Below are positions 1-6,577 of a stretch of DNA of 8,145 bases, one piece after another. The position numbers and the translations under genes are program-made. The notes beneath the pieces are model-generated. The model did not search any database and was not told the origin of the DNA. It saw nothing but the letters and a program-made list of their open reading frames with translations. The stretch comes from an uncultured Lachnospiraceae bacterium (lineage in GTDB: Bacteria; Bacillota; Clostridia; Lachnospirales; Lachnospiraceae). The stretch is taken from the NCBI GenBank assembly GCA_910587045.1, contig CAJULG010000023.1, positions 15,461-23,605 on the forward strand. Reading direction: 5' to 3'. Numbering within the stretch: position 1 is the stretch's first letter; every line of letters begins with the position of its first letter.

Positions 1-143
1 AGTGGAACGCAGTTTCACGAGGTGCGCATGGCTTGCCAGGCAAGAACATACAGCATACAAACCGATGCTTGCATACTTTGGGGTAGTAACTGGTCTCGCA
101 TGACTTGTTACAAATCATTTTTCTTTGAGGGGGGGAACTGAGG
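1..143 (+). other. Upstream leader or tail of a preceding gene, unassigned
   Basis: No recognisable gene is visible here. The + frame beginning at base 1 is open to a TGA at 139-141, two bases before the next start, so it could be the tail of an upstream gene. Its 46 residues are Cys-rich and match no family I know. The frame beginning at base 2 is also open, to about 103, so openness alone says little. Two short hairpins are possible: GTGGAAC/GTTTCAC at 2-18 with one G-U pair, and CTTGC/GCAAG at 32-44. An imperfect 11-nt repeat (CGCATGGCTTG at 25-35, CGCATGACTTG at 97-107) is present. TGTTACAAAT at 106-115 resembles an extended -10, but no -35 is convincing. Confidence 0.3.
127..135 (+). promoter_or_regulatory. 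Ribosome binding site fixing a TTG start
   Basis: GAGGGGGGG lies 8 nt before the TTG at 144-146. The next in-frame ATG is residue 26, inside the conserved winged-helix domain, so the TTG is the credible start. Confidence 0.7.
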
Positions 144-1274
144 TTGAAGACCATAACAATTACATCTGAGAATGGAGAAACCTTTTCCTCAATTTCCAAC
201 TTTTTCATTGATTATCACATGACACAGGCAAATGGAGAGTTTGTTAAGATTTACCTTTATATGGTACGTCTGTTAGAAGCAGGCCATTCCATCAGCATTC
301 AGGATATTGCAGATCATTTTCAATGCACACAAAAGGACATATGTCGTGCGATCCGCTATTGGGTGGATCGTAACATTCTTCGTCTGGAATACAATCAGAA
401 GAATGAATTACTGGGAATTACTGTTATGCACCTGACTCCGCCGGAGCAGCCGGAAGAGCCGGATGTGAATTCCGGTCTGAATCTCTTGAACCGGACTGAA
501 TCTGTCTCCCGGATATATCCGATCGTTCAGACCCGGCAGCCTCGAAAACCGGCACCACAGGTGGCAGAGGAACCTGATAACGAAATTCCGGTTAAGAAAA
601 CCTATTCTCCAGCACAATTAAATCGACTTGAAAAGGATCAGGAGATGGAAAATATTCTGTACCAGTTTGAAATGTACTGTGGACATACTCCTACGCCGGC
701 AGAATATCAGACTTTGTTATATATATATGAACAGCTTCATTTTCCGGCTGAACTGCTGGAATATCTGATTGAATATTGTGCCTCTCTGGAGCATACCTCC
801 AATCGTTATATGGAAAAAGTAGCCATTGACTGGTACTCGAGGGAAATCCGGACTGCAGAGCAGGCAAAACAGGAAATGGCCGCATATCATGCGTTGAACT
901 CTGCCATTACCAAGGAGCTTGGCCTTTCCAGGGTTTTAACTCCAACAGAGCTGCGTTATATTAATACCTGGAAAAATGACTATGCTTTTCAGCAGGATAT
1001 CATAATTGAAGCCTGTCAGCGCGCAAGTGCAGATAATAAAATCAACTTCCGTTATATTAATGGGATTCTTACAAACTGGCACGAAAGCCGGGTTAAGAAT
1101 CTGGAAGACATTCAGCGTCTGGATCAGCAGCATGCCGCCCAGAAGAAAGGTTCCGGAAGGCAGACTGTTCAAAAGACATCGCCCCTGTCCTTCCACGACT
1201 TTGAACAACGGGAATACGACAATCAGGAATTGGAAAACTTCTTTATCAAAGAAGTCCAAAAAATGACAGAATAA
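144..1274 (+). CDS. dnaD: DnaD/DnaB-like primosome (helicase-loading) protein
   Basis: This is a replication-initiation protein of the DnaD/DnaB family, which in Firmicutes bridges DnaA and origin DNA to the helicase loader. It is 376 aa. Residues about 20-95 form a winged-helix region (FFIDYHM, then a turn and helix ending RYWVDRNILRLEY). A Pro/Glu-rich linker spans about 97-155. Two DnaD C-terminal-type (DDBH2/DnaB_2) helical units follow, at about 165-238 and 255-318. The second ends in the typical YINGILTNWHESRVK motif; the first ends in a weaker version, RYMEKVAIDWYSREIRT. A Lys/Gln-rich tail follows. Two such units are closer to B. subtilis DnaB than to its single-unit DnaD, although clostridial members are usually just called DnaD. 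Translation starts at a TTG. The downstream loader gene begins 20 nt after the stop, implying an operon. Family is confident; dnaD versus dnaB orthology is not. Confidence 0.9.
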   Translation: MKTITITSENGETFSSISNFFIDYHMTQANGEFVKIYLYMVRLLEAGHSISIQDIADHFQCTQKDICRAIRYWVDRNILRLEYNQKNELLGITVMHLTPPEQPEEPDVNSGLNLLNRTESVSRIYPIVQTRQPRKPAPQVAEEPDNEIPVKKTYSPAQLNRLEKDQEMENILYQFEMYCGHTPTPAEYQTLLYIYEQLHFPAELLEYLIEYCASLEHTSNRYMEKVAIDWYSREIRTAEQAKQEMAAYHALNSAITKELGLSRVLTPTELRYINTWKNDYAFQQDIIIEACQRASADNKINFRYINGILTNWHESRVKNLEDIQRLDQQHAAQKKGSGRQTVQKTSPLSFHDFEQREYDNQELENFFIKEVQKMTE

Positions 1275-1294
1275 TTGTCACAAGGAGAATAGTA

Positions 1295-2311
1295 ATGCCA
1301 TCAGAAGCTTCTTATAAGAAGGAAATCATGCAGGAATATGAACAAATTCGTTTCCGCAACCAACAATTATTAAACGCCCGGATCCACGAGGTTCGCGAGC
1401 AGGTACCAGAGATCGCCGATATTGATGCCCGGATCCGGGATATAAATATTGATGCTGCGCTTGCTTCTCTTCACGAGGAACCCGTTGACAAAGAACAGTT
1501 AACGACCCAGACCGGAATCCTGATCCAAGAGAAATACCGGATCCTGGCAAACGCAGGTTATCCTGCAGATTATCTGTCTCCAATCTATACCTGTGACAAA
1601 TGCAAGGATACCGGTTACATTAACAATAAAGCATGTGAATGCTACCGCCAGCGGGTCGTAAAACGCCAATACCAGAATTCGCAGCTGGAACAAAATCTGT
1701 CTCAGGAAAATTTTTCAGTCTTCCGTTCTGATTTTTACAGTGATCAACCGGATGGAATTCATGAATTATCCCCAAGAAATAATATTGAAAATATCCGTCA
1801 GTCTCTTATGCAATATATCAATGGTGTTGATGCATATCTTCAGGGTGATGTGAACCAGAAAGGGAATATCCTCTTTCAGGGGAATACCGGGGTCGGAAAG
1901 ACCTTTCTGTCTAACTGTGTTGCCAAGGAACTGCTGGACAAGGGCTATGCGCTCTTATATACCTCGGCCGGCAGTCTGTTTGACAGGTTCAGCGACGTGA
2001 TCCTGAATAAAAACCAGCTTCCGGGAAGCCGGGATTTCTATCATGCTACCGGGGAATGTGACTTTCTGCTCATTGATGATCTGGGAACAGAATTGACGAG
2101 CAGCTTTACGGTTTCCTGTCTGTACAGCCTGATCAACGACCGTCTGTTACGTCGTAAACCAACGATCATTTCTACTAATCTGTCACTGGCAGAGATTCGG
2201 GGGCATTACAGTGAACGTATTTTTTCCCGCATCTGCGACAGCTATCTGATCTATACCATATATGGAGAAGATATCCGCTTTGCACGACGGAAGAAATGGC
2301 AGCAATCATAA
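1295..2311 (+). CDS. dnaI: DnaI/DnaC-type AAA+ replicative helicase loader
   Basis: This ATPase loads the replicative helicase at origins and restarted forks, acting with the DnaD-like protein encoded just upstream. It is 338 aa. The N-terminal part (about 1-95) is helical and charged. A zinc-finger-like cluster follows with Cys100, Cys103, Cys114 and Cys116 (CDKCKDTGY...ACEC), like the zinc-binding N-domain of DnaI. The AAA+ domain has Walker A GNTGVGKT at 196-203, Walker B DFLLIDDLG at 256-264, a sensor-1 ISTN at 292-295, and candidate arginine fingers Arg308 and Arg312 in ERIFSRI. An AAGGAG ribosome binding site sits 7 nt before the ATG, and no promoter is seen in the 20-nt gap, so it is probably co-transcribed with the gene before it. 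Transposon-linked IstB proteins share this ATPase fold but lack the N-terminal Cys module, and no transposase is nearby. Confidence 0.93.
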   Translation: MPSEASYKKEIMQEYEQIRFRNQQLLNARIHEVREQVPEIADIDARIRDINIDAALASLHEEPVDKEQLTTQTGILIQEKYRILANAGYPADYLSPIYTCDKCKDTGYINNKACECYRQRVVKRQYQNSQLEQNLSQENFSVFRSDFYSDQPDGIHELSPRNNIENIRQSLMQYINGVDAYLQGDVNQKGNILFQGNTGVGKTFLSNCVAKELLDKGYALLYTSAGSLFDRFSDVILNKNQLPGSRDFYHATGECDFLLIDDLGTELTSSFTVSCLYSLINDRLLRRKPTIISTNLSLAEIRGHYSERIFSRICDSYLIYTIYGEDIRFARRKKWQQS

Positions 2312-2319
2312 AATTGCAC

Positions 2320-2349
2320 TTGACGGGGATAATAAAACAATGTTATAAA
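2320..2349 (+). promoter_or_regulatory. Sigma-A-type extended -10 promoter for prs
   Basis: A -35 TTGACG at 2320-2325 and a -10 TATAAA at 2344-2349 are 18 nt apart, and TGT precedes the -10, giving an extended -10. It begins nine bases after the helicase-loader stop and predicts a leader of about 60 nt before the prs ATG. I see no convincing terminator or riboswitch in that leader. Confidence 0.75.
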
Positions 2350-2418
2350 TGCAACGGGTCTTTTTGCCCTTTACATATGCAAACCTAATCATTCTTTAAC
2401 CAACGGAGGAAACATATC

Positions 2419-3615
2419 ATGCCTGATGATAGCAAATTAGAAACCATACCGGTAGGCCGGCTGGGTATCATTACCCTGGAAAGCTGTACGGAGCTTGGCA
2501 ACAAGGTAGATAACTACCTTGTAAAATGGAGAGCCGCCCGTCAAAATGAACACAAATCTACCATAGCTTTCCATGGTTACGAGCGGGATTCCTATCTGAT
2601 CGACAGCTCCTGTCCGAGATTTGGTTCCGGTGAAGCCAAAGGCGTAATCCGGGAATCTGTCCGGGGTACAGATCTTTATATCCTGGTCGATGTATTGAAC
2701 CACAGTCTGGAATATACCATTTGCGGCAAACCCTCTCCCATGTCTCCGGACGACCACTATCAGGATCTGAAGCGTGTGATCGCGGCATCCACGGGTAAGT
2801 CCCGTAAGATTACGGTGATCATGCCTTTCTTATATGAAAGCCGTCAGCACAAAAGAAGCGCCAGAGAATCCCTGGATTGTGCCTTAATGCTTCAGGAACT
2901 GACCGGGCTGGGTGTTGACAATATCATCACGTTTGATGCACACGATCCGCGTGTACAGAATGCGATTCCCCTCCATGGTTTTGAAAATATCCGTCCTACC
3001 TATCAGTTTGTAAAGAGCCTGCTGCGTTCGACTCCGGATCTGGAAATTGATAAGGATCATATGATGGTGATCTCCCCGGATGAGGGAGCTATGCACCGGG
3101 CCATCTATCTGGCAAATATGCTGGGCGTAGATGTGGGCATGTTCTATAAACGAAGGGATTATACCAAGGTTATAAACGGACGGAATCCGATCGTTGCTCA
3201 TGAATTTCTGGGAGATTCCGTAGACGGAAAGGATGTTATCATTATTGATGATATGATTTCCTCGGGCGAAAGCATGTTAGATGTAGCCAGACAGCTGAAG
3301 GACCGGAAAGCAAATCGTGTGTTCTGCATGAGTACATTCGGGTTATTTACCAGCGGGCTGGAGGTATTTGACCGTTGTTATCAGGATGGGATCATACAGA
3401 AGGTGATCACAACGAATCTTACCTATCAGACACCGGAGCTGTTATCCAGAGAGTGGTATGCTTCTGCAGATCTGAGTAAGTATGTTGCACTGCTCATCGA
3501 TCATCTGAATCACGATGCATCCATCAGTGATATCCTGGATCAGACAGAACGGATTCAGAAACGGATTCAGGAATATAAGATCAGCCATACGATTGCTGAG
3601 AATTATGGTGATTAA
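2419..3615 (+). CDS. prs: Ribose-phosphate pyrophosphokinase (PRPP synthetase), long form
   Basis: It makes PRPP from ribose 5-phosphate and ATP for nucleotide, His and Trp synthesis in the cytosol. At 398 aa it is about 80 residues longer than the usual 310-320 aa enzyme, through an N-terminal extension, spacers and a C-terminal tail (about 365-398). Visible marks are ESVRGTDLYI (79-88), the flexible-loop segment FLYESRQHKR (137-146) where classical enzymes have a YxRQDR-type loop, FDAHD (172-176) with the metal-binding His175, YKRRDY (243-248), and the PRPP/ribose-phosphate loop DVIIIDDMISSGES (272-285). The last ends SSGES where the textbook motif has DTxGT. A GGAGG ribosome binding site lies 9 nt before the ATG. 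The gene has its own promoter and terminator, so it is probably monocistronic. Family is confident; whether kinetics or allostery differ is unknown. Confidence 0.92.
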   Translation: MPDDSKLETIPVGRLGIITLESCTELGNKVDNYLVKWRAARQNEHKSTIAFHGYERDSYLIDSSCPRFGSGEAKGVIRESVRGTDLYILVDVLNHSLEYTICGKPSPMSPDDHYQDLKRVIAASTGKSRKITVIMPFLYESRQHKRSARESLDCALMLQELTGLGVDNIITFDAHDPRVQNAIPLHGFENIRPTYQFVKSLLRSTPDLEIDKDHMMVISPDEGAMHRAIYLANMLGVDVGMFYKRRDYTKVINGRNPIVAHEFLGDSVDGKDVIIIDDMISSGESMLDVARQLKDRKANRVFCMSTFGLFTSGLEVFDRCYQDGIIQKVITTNLTYQTPELLSREWYASADLSKYVALLIDHLNHDASISDILDQTERIQKRIQEYKISHTIAENYGD

Positions 3616-3638
3616 TTAAAATCTGCCAGCATATATTC

Positions 3639-3683
3639 AAACAGCACGGAAGACAGATATCATTTGTTTTCCGTGCTGTTTTT
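3639..3683 (+). terminator. Intrinsic terminator after prs
   Basis: The arms AAACAGCACGGAA (3639-3651) and TTCCGTGCTGTTT (3669-3681) are perfectly complementary over 13 bp around a 17-nt loop. The 3' arm runs into a five-T tract (3679-3683). It lies 23 nt after the prs stop codon and isolates prs from the next gene. Confidence 0.9.
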
Positions 3684-3709
3684 GAAATTTAAATTGAATA
3701 TGCCGTATC

Positions 3710-3726
3710 CTGTCACTTTCTGTCAT
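3710..3726 (+). promoter_or_regulatory. Tandem CTGTCAY repeat, Pho-box-like candidate activator site
   Basis: CTGTCAC (3710-3716) and CTGTCAT (3720-3726) are direct repeats with a 3-nt gap, a 10-bp period, ending 7 nt before the -35 of the next promoter. Seven-base direct repeats about one helical turn apart are typical of OmpR/PhoB-class response regulators. The half-site matches the E. coli PhoB half-site CTGTCAT, though PhoB uses an 11-bp period. Which regulator binds here is inference. Confidence 0.4.
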
Positions 3727-3733
3727 TTATGAA

Positions 3734-3763
3734 TTGACTTCATTCGACAAATGTTTTTATAAT
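3734..3763 (+). promoter_or_regulatory. Sigma-A-type promoter for the LtaS-like gene
   Basis: TTGACT (3734-3739) and a consensus TATAAT (3758-3763) are separated by 18 nt. The predicted transcript starts near 3770, giving a leader of about 35 nt before the ATG at 3805. Confidence 0.82.
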
Positions 3764-3804
3764 GGAACTAATAGCAGAAACAAGAGTCAAAAAAGGGATT
3801 GACA

Positions 3805-5877
3805 ATGAAAATAATCGAACGAATCAACCAAATACCATTTAACTCCACGATCCTTTTTATATTGATCGTGCTGTATTATGAGCTTATATTCCATGGCTAT
3901 CACTTTGGTATGACAGACGGCTATCTTGCAAATACCGTTTTATTTTCTATCATAGCAGGATGCTTTCTCAGTATTGTTACCAGTCTCTTCCCCCGGCCGG
4001 TCAACCGTAGTCTGGCTGTGATCTTCACCATTCTCCTGGCGCTGATCTTCATTATTCAGTTTCTGTATCATGCAGTATTTAATAATTACATATCCTTCTG
4101 GGGTACCCTGCAGTACAGCAGTCAGGCTATGGACAACTTTGATACGATCCTGCTGAACATAAAGCAGCACGCGGGAATGATGTTGCTTCTTGTTCTTCCG
4201 GTTATTATAGTTCCTTTTCTGGTATGGAAGGTGTTCGACTTCCGGCGAAGAACCTGGCGCAATACCCTGTTTCTTACTGCCGCTGCTATCGGAGGATATG
4301 GCATCAGCATATTTCTCCTGAGTATTCAGGACAGCCGGCCATATAATGCATACGAAATGTATCAGTATTATACATCTGTAGATATGACGGTGGAACGTCT
4401 GGGCGTATGTGAGGCTCTGGCAATTGACCTTCGGGAAGGAATTGCTGACAGTCTGGGCCGGGATAATGGCCTGTATCTGATCCAGGGCAGTACGGATCCG
4501 GCAACAGGGAAGAACTCTGCACAGACAAGTACCAGTCTGTCAGATATCAGTGATTCTACGAAAGATCCTACGGCAGAAGATGATCATAAGCCTTCAACAG
4601 AAGACAACCGGACGGCTTCCGGCCCTAACTGTATGGACATTGACTTTGCACAAATTGCAGCAGAGTCCGACAGTGAAGGGGTATCATCCCTATGTGACTA
4701 TTTTTCCAGTCTTACGCCTACGAACAAGAATGAATATACCGGTATGTTTCAGAATTATAATGTGATCTGGATCACTGCAGAAGGCTTTTCCGGCTATGCT
4801 CTGAATTCGGATCTATATCCTACGCTGTCCATGGTGGCAGAGGAGGGCTTTGTCTTTGAGAATTATTACTCTCCTCTCTGGTATGGTTCTACGCTGGGCG
4901 GAGAATATGCAAATCTCATGGGCAGTATGCCGAAGAACGGTGGTTATCTGAGTCTCAGCCATGCCGCGCAAAGCGGTAATTCCTTTGCGTTTTCCATGGG
5001 GAATCAGTTAAAGGGTCTGGGCTATCATACCTATGCCTTTCACAATAATACCAATACCTATTACGACCGGAACATCTCTCATCCGGCACTGGGCTATACC
5101 TTTATTGCCAACGGTTCCGGCCTGGAACCACAGCTCAACCAGTATGAAAATGCCATCTGGCCGCAATCGGATCTGGTCATGATCCAGGATACCTTTGACA
5201 CCTATAGCAAAGAGGAGCCTTACCATCTGTACTATCTGACTGTCAGCGGCCATGTGATCTATAACTTCTCAGAGAATGCCATGAGTTATAAGCATATGGA
5301 TATAACGGAAAATTTACCTTACAGTGAAACTACCAGAGCATATCTTGCCTGCCAGTACGAGCTGGAACTGGCGATGTCTGAGCTGATCGACGAATTAAAG
5401 GAAAACGGACAATATGATAATACTTTGATCGTTCTTGCGGGAGATCATGTTCCATATAACAATATGGATGTCCTGGATGAGCTTGCCGGATATGAATTAG
5501 AGGATACCTTCGAGGCGTATAAAAGTTCTCTGATCATCTGGTCCGGTTCCATGGAGGAGCCGGTCAGGATTGACAAGGTCTGCAGCAGCATCGATATCCT
5601 GCCGACCGTATCCAACCTCCTTGGCCTGGAATATGATTCCCGTCTCATCATCGGACAGGATATCCTGTCTGATTCGGAAGGACTGGTGATGTTCGCTGAC
5701 CGCAGCTTTATGACTGATACCTTTTCGTATCGTTCTTCAGGAGGGGAAGTCCTCTGTACCGGAGAGGACGAGATCAGTGAAGAAATACTCAGCGAATGGA
5801 AACGATTCGTGGCGAACAAATTTACTGCCGCTGACGGAATTACAGAATACAATTTTTATCAATATGTGGAGGATTAA
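3805..5877 (+). CDS. LTA synthase family membrane phosphoglycerol transferase (sulfatase fold)
   Basis: This is probably an enzyme that moves glycerol-phosphate or a similar group from lipid donors onto a surface polymer or glycolipid, acting outside the membrane. I start it at ATG 3805 because the AAAGGGA ribosome binding site ends at 3798, leaving 6 nt; a TTG at 3799 would directly abut it. The product is 690 aa. Five hydrophobic segments lie at about 14-29, 43-62, 69-88, 123-144 and 154-174. A low-complexity Ser/Thr/Asp linker (about 226-270) leads to an alkaline-phosphatase-like catalytic domain from about 315. LtaS-type residues are recognisable: metal ligand Glu326 (NVIWITAEGF), nucleophile Thr363 (YGSTLGGEY), Arg422 (FHNNTNTYYDR), His483 (TVSGH), and Asp547-His548 (LAGDH). 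A Thr nucleophile argues against a true sulfatase, which needs Cys or Ser. The exact substrate cannot be told. Confidence 0.88.
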   Translation: MKIIERINQIPFNSTILFILIVLYYELIFHGYHFGMTDGYLANTVLFSIIAGCFLSIVTSLFPRPVNRSLAVIFTILLALIFIIQFLYHAVFNNYISFWGTLQYSSQAMDNFDTILLNIKQHAGMMLLLVLPVIIVPFLVWKVFDFRRRTWRNTLFLTAAAIGGYGISIFLLSIQDSRPYNAYEMYQYYTSVDMTVERLGVCEALAIDLREGIADSLGRDNGLYLIQGSTDPATGKNSAQTSTSLSDISDSTKDPTAEDDHKPSTEDNRTASGPNCMDIDFAQIAAESDSEGVSSLCDYFSSLTPTNKNEYTGMFQNYNVIWITAEGFSGYALNSDLYPTLSMVAEEGFVFENYYSPLWYGSTLGGEYANLMGSMPKNGGYLSLSHAAQSGNSFAFSMGNQLKGLGYHTYAFHNNTNTYYDRNISHPALGYTFIANGSGLEPQLNQYENAIWPQSDLVMIQDTFDTYSKEEPYHLYYLTVSGHVIYNFSENAMSYKHMDITENLPYSETTRAYLACQYELELAMSELIDELKENGQYDNTLIVLAGDHVPYNNMDVLDELAGYELEDTFEAYKSSLIIWSGSMEEPVRIDKVCSSIDILPTVSNLLGLEYDSRLIIGQDILSDSEGLVMFADRSFMTDTFSYRSSGGEVLCTGEDEISEEILSEWKRFVANKFTAADGITEYNFYQYVED

Positions 5878-6041
5878 CTTCGTTTTTTATAATCCTCTCC
5901 CCACTCATACATTGCATTCAGGATCGGACGCATCGATTGCCCCAGTTCACTCAGCGCATACTCCACCCGGGACGGAACCTCCGGGTATACCGTTCTTATG
6001 ACGATACCGTCCTCTTCCATGGAACGCAGACTGTCTGTCCT
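5874..6041 (-). pseudogene. HxlR-family transcriptional regulator, C-terminal remnant
   Basis: Read on the - strand, this encodes 55 residues and a stop: the C-terminal half of an HxlR-type winged-helix regulator (families usually about 100-130 aa). Diagnostic pieces are TDSLRSMEEDGIVIR (end of the recognition helix and start of the wing), VYPEVPSRVEYALSELG (HxlR signature P-x-R-VEY-L-x-E-x-G) and the terminal MYEWGEDY. Homology stops at about 6041. The same frame runs upstream for only about nine unrelated residues before a stop near 6070, so the start codon and the first helices are missing. Its stop codon overlaps that of the LtaS-like gene by 4 nt, tail to tail. The rest of the gene was probably lost when the adjacent ATPase fragment was joined on. 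It is almost certainly non-functional. Confidence 0.85.
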
Positions 6042-6470
6042 AAGGGGATTGAGGAACAGTCGATATGTTTAAATGAAGAATTACGAGATCCCAAAATATG
6101 TTATCAGTACGTGAAAACTGCAATAAAAGACGATGAAAAATATTATCTACTTTTAGATGAAATACAATTTATGCCCCGATTTGAAGAGGTACTGAACAGC
6201 CTGCTCCGTATAAGTAACATTGACATCTATGTGACAGGCAGCAATTCCAGATTTCTGTCCAGTGACATTGTAACAGAGTTTCGGGGCAGGGGAGATGAAA
6301 TCAGGGTTTACCCTCTTTCTTTTGCAGAATTCTATTCTGCTTGCAATGGAGAATATGAGGATGCATGGAACGATTATATAATTTATGGAGGACTACCTCA
6401 GGTTGCCGGATTTCAGACGGAACGGCAAAACCTTGGAGAAATGAAGAAGGTTTTGTCATCATGTGAATGA
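6042..6470 (+). pseudogene. AAA_14/DUF4143-type ATPase, internal fragment
   Basis: About 130 residues match the middle of the large ATP-binding protein family with AAA_14 and DUF4143 domains (usually about 380-430 aa; often linked to mobile or toxin-like loci, function mostly unknown). Visible are GIEEQSICLNEELRDP, the Walker B strand YYLLLDEIQF (about 6141-6170), sensor DIYVTGSNSRFLSSD, the GRGDEIRVYPLSFAEFY motif, and YIIYGGLPQV. The N-terminal part with Walker A is absent, and the normal continuation after GGLPQV is lost within about 10 residues. The frame then runs to a TGA at 6468-6470. The frame extends left to an ATG at 5937, but residues encoded before about 6042 are merely the antisense of the HxlR remnant. 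The left part is visibly more AT-rich than its neighbours, consistent with acquired DNA. It cannot bind ATP in this form. Confidence 0.82.
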
Positions 6471-6577
6471 AGCCTGTGTGCCGGATACACTGAATGCCCG
6501 GGCAATATGCATCCGTGAAGAATATCAATGCTGTGATAAACCTGTTAAAGGAGGGATACCATGAAGGAACACACTAA
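6431..6577 (+). pseudogene. SirTM-class (class M) sirtuin, frameshifted C-terminal remnant
   Basis: Three stretches in two frames join into a plausible sirtuin tail. From 6431, one frame reads PWRNEEGFVIM and hits a stop at 6464. From 6463, the next frame reads VNEACVPDTLNARAICIRE. From 6521, the first frame returns as NINAVINLLKEGYHEGTH and ends with TAA at 6575-6577. Joined, these follow the C-terminal pattern of SirTM proteins as I know it (W...N...a..vN.geA..P..i..rAICI..DI..V...L). Two compensating single-base changes, near 6462 and near 6520, would explain the frames. The reconstructed gene overlaps the macrodomain start by 17 nt, the tight linkage expected of this pair. The NAD-binding and catalytic regions are gone. 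The first stretch is the least certain, and the middle and last are fairly persuasive. A profile search is needed. Confidence 0.62.

Noticed and set aside
1..18. T-box-like antiterminator (TGGAACGC resembling TGGNACCGCG)
   Set aside because: The match is partial, nothing upstream is available, and there is no downstream terminator with a T tract; a short hairpin is all that can be claimed.
1295..2311. IstB-type transposition helper
   Set aside because: The N-terminal Cys cluster and the DnaD-like neighbour fit a chromosomal helicase loader, and no IstA transposase or terminal repeats are seen.
2355..2369. Hairpin GGG-TCTTTTTG-CCC in the prs leader
   Set aside because: The stem is three base pairs and is not stable enough to call a regulatory element.
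5445..5852. 135-codon ORF on the - strand
   Set aside because: It is antisense to the catalytic domain of the LtaS-like gene, with no ribosome binding site and no recognisable motif.
5937..6470. A 177-codon + strand ORF as one intact gene
   Set aside because: Its first 35 codons are antisense to a clear HxlR C-terminus, and the rest lacks Walker A and ends abruptly after the GGLPQV region, so it is a chance fusion of remnants.
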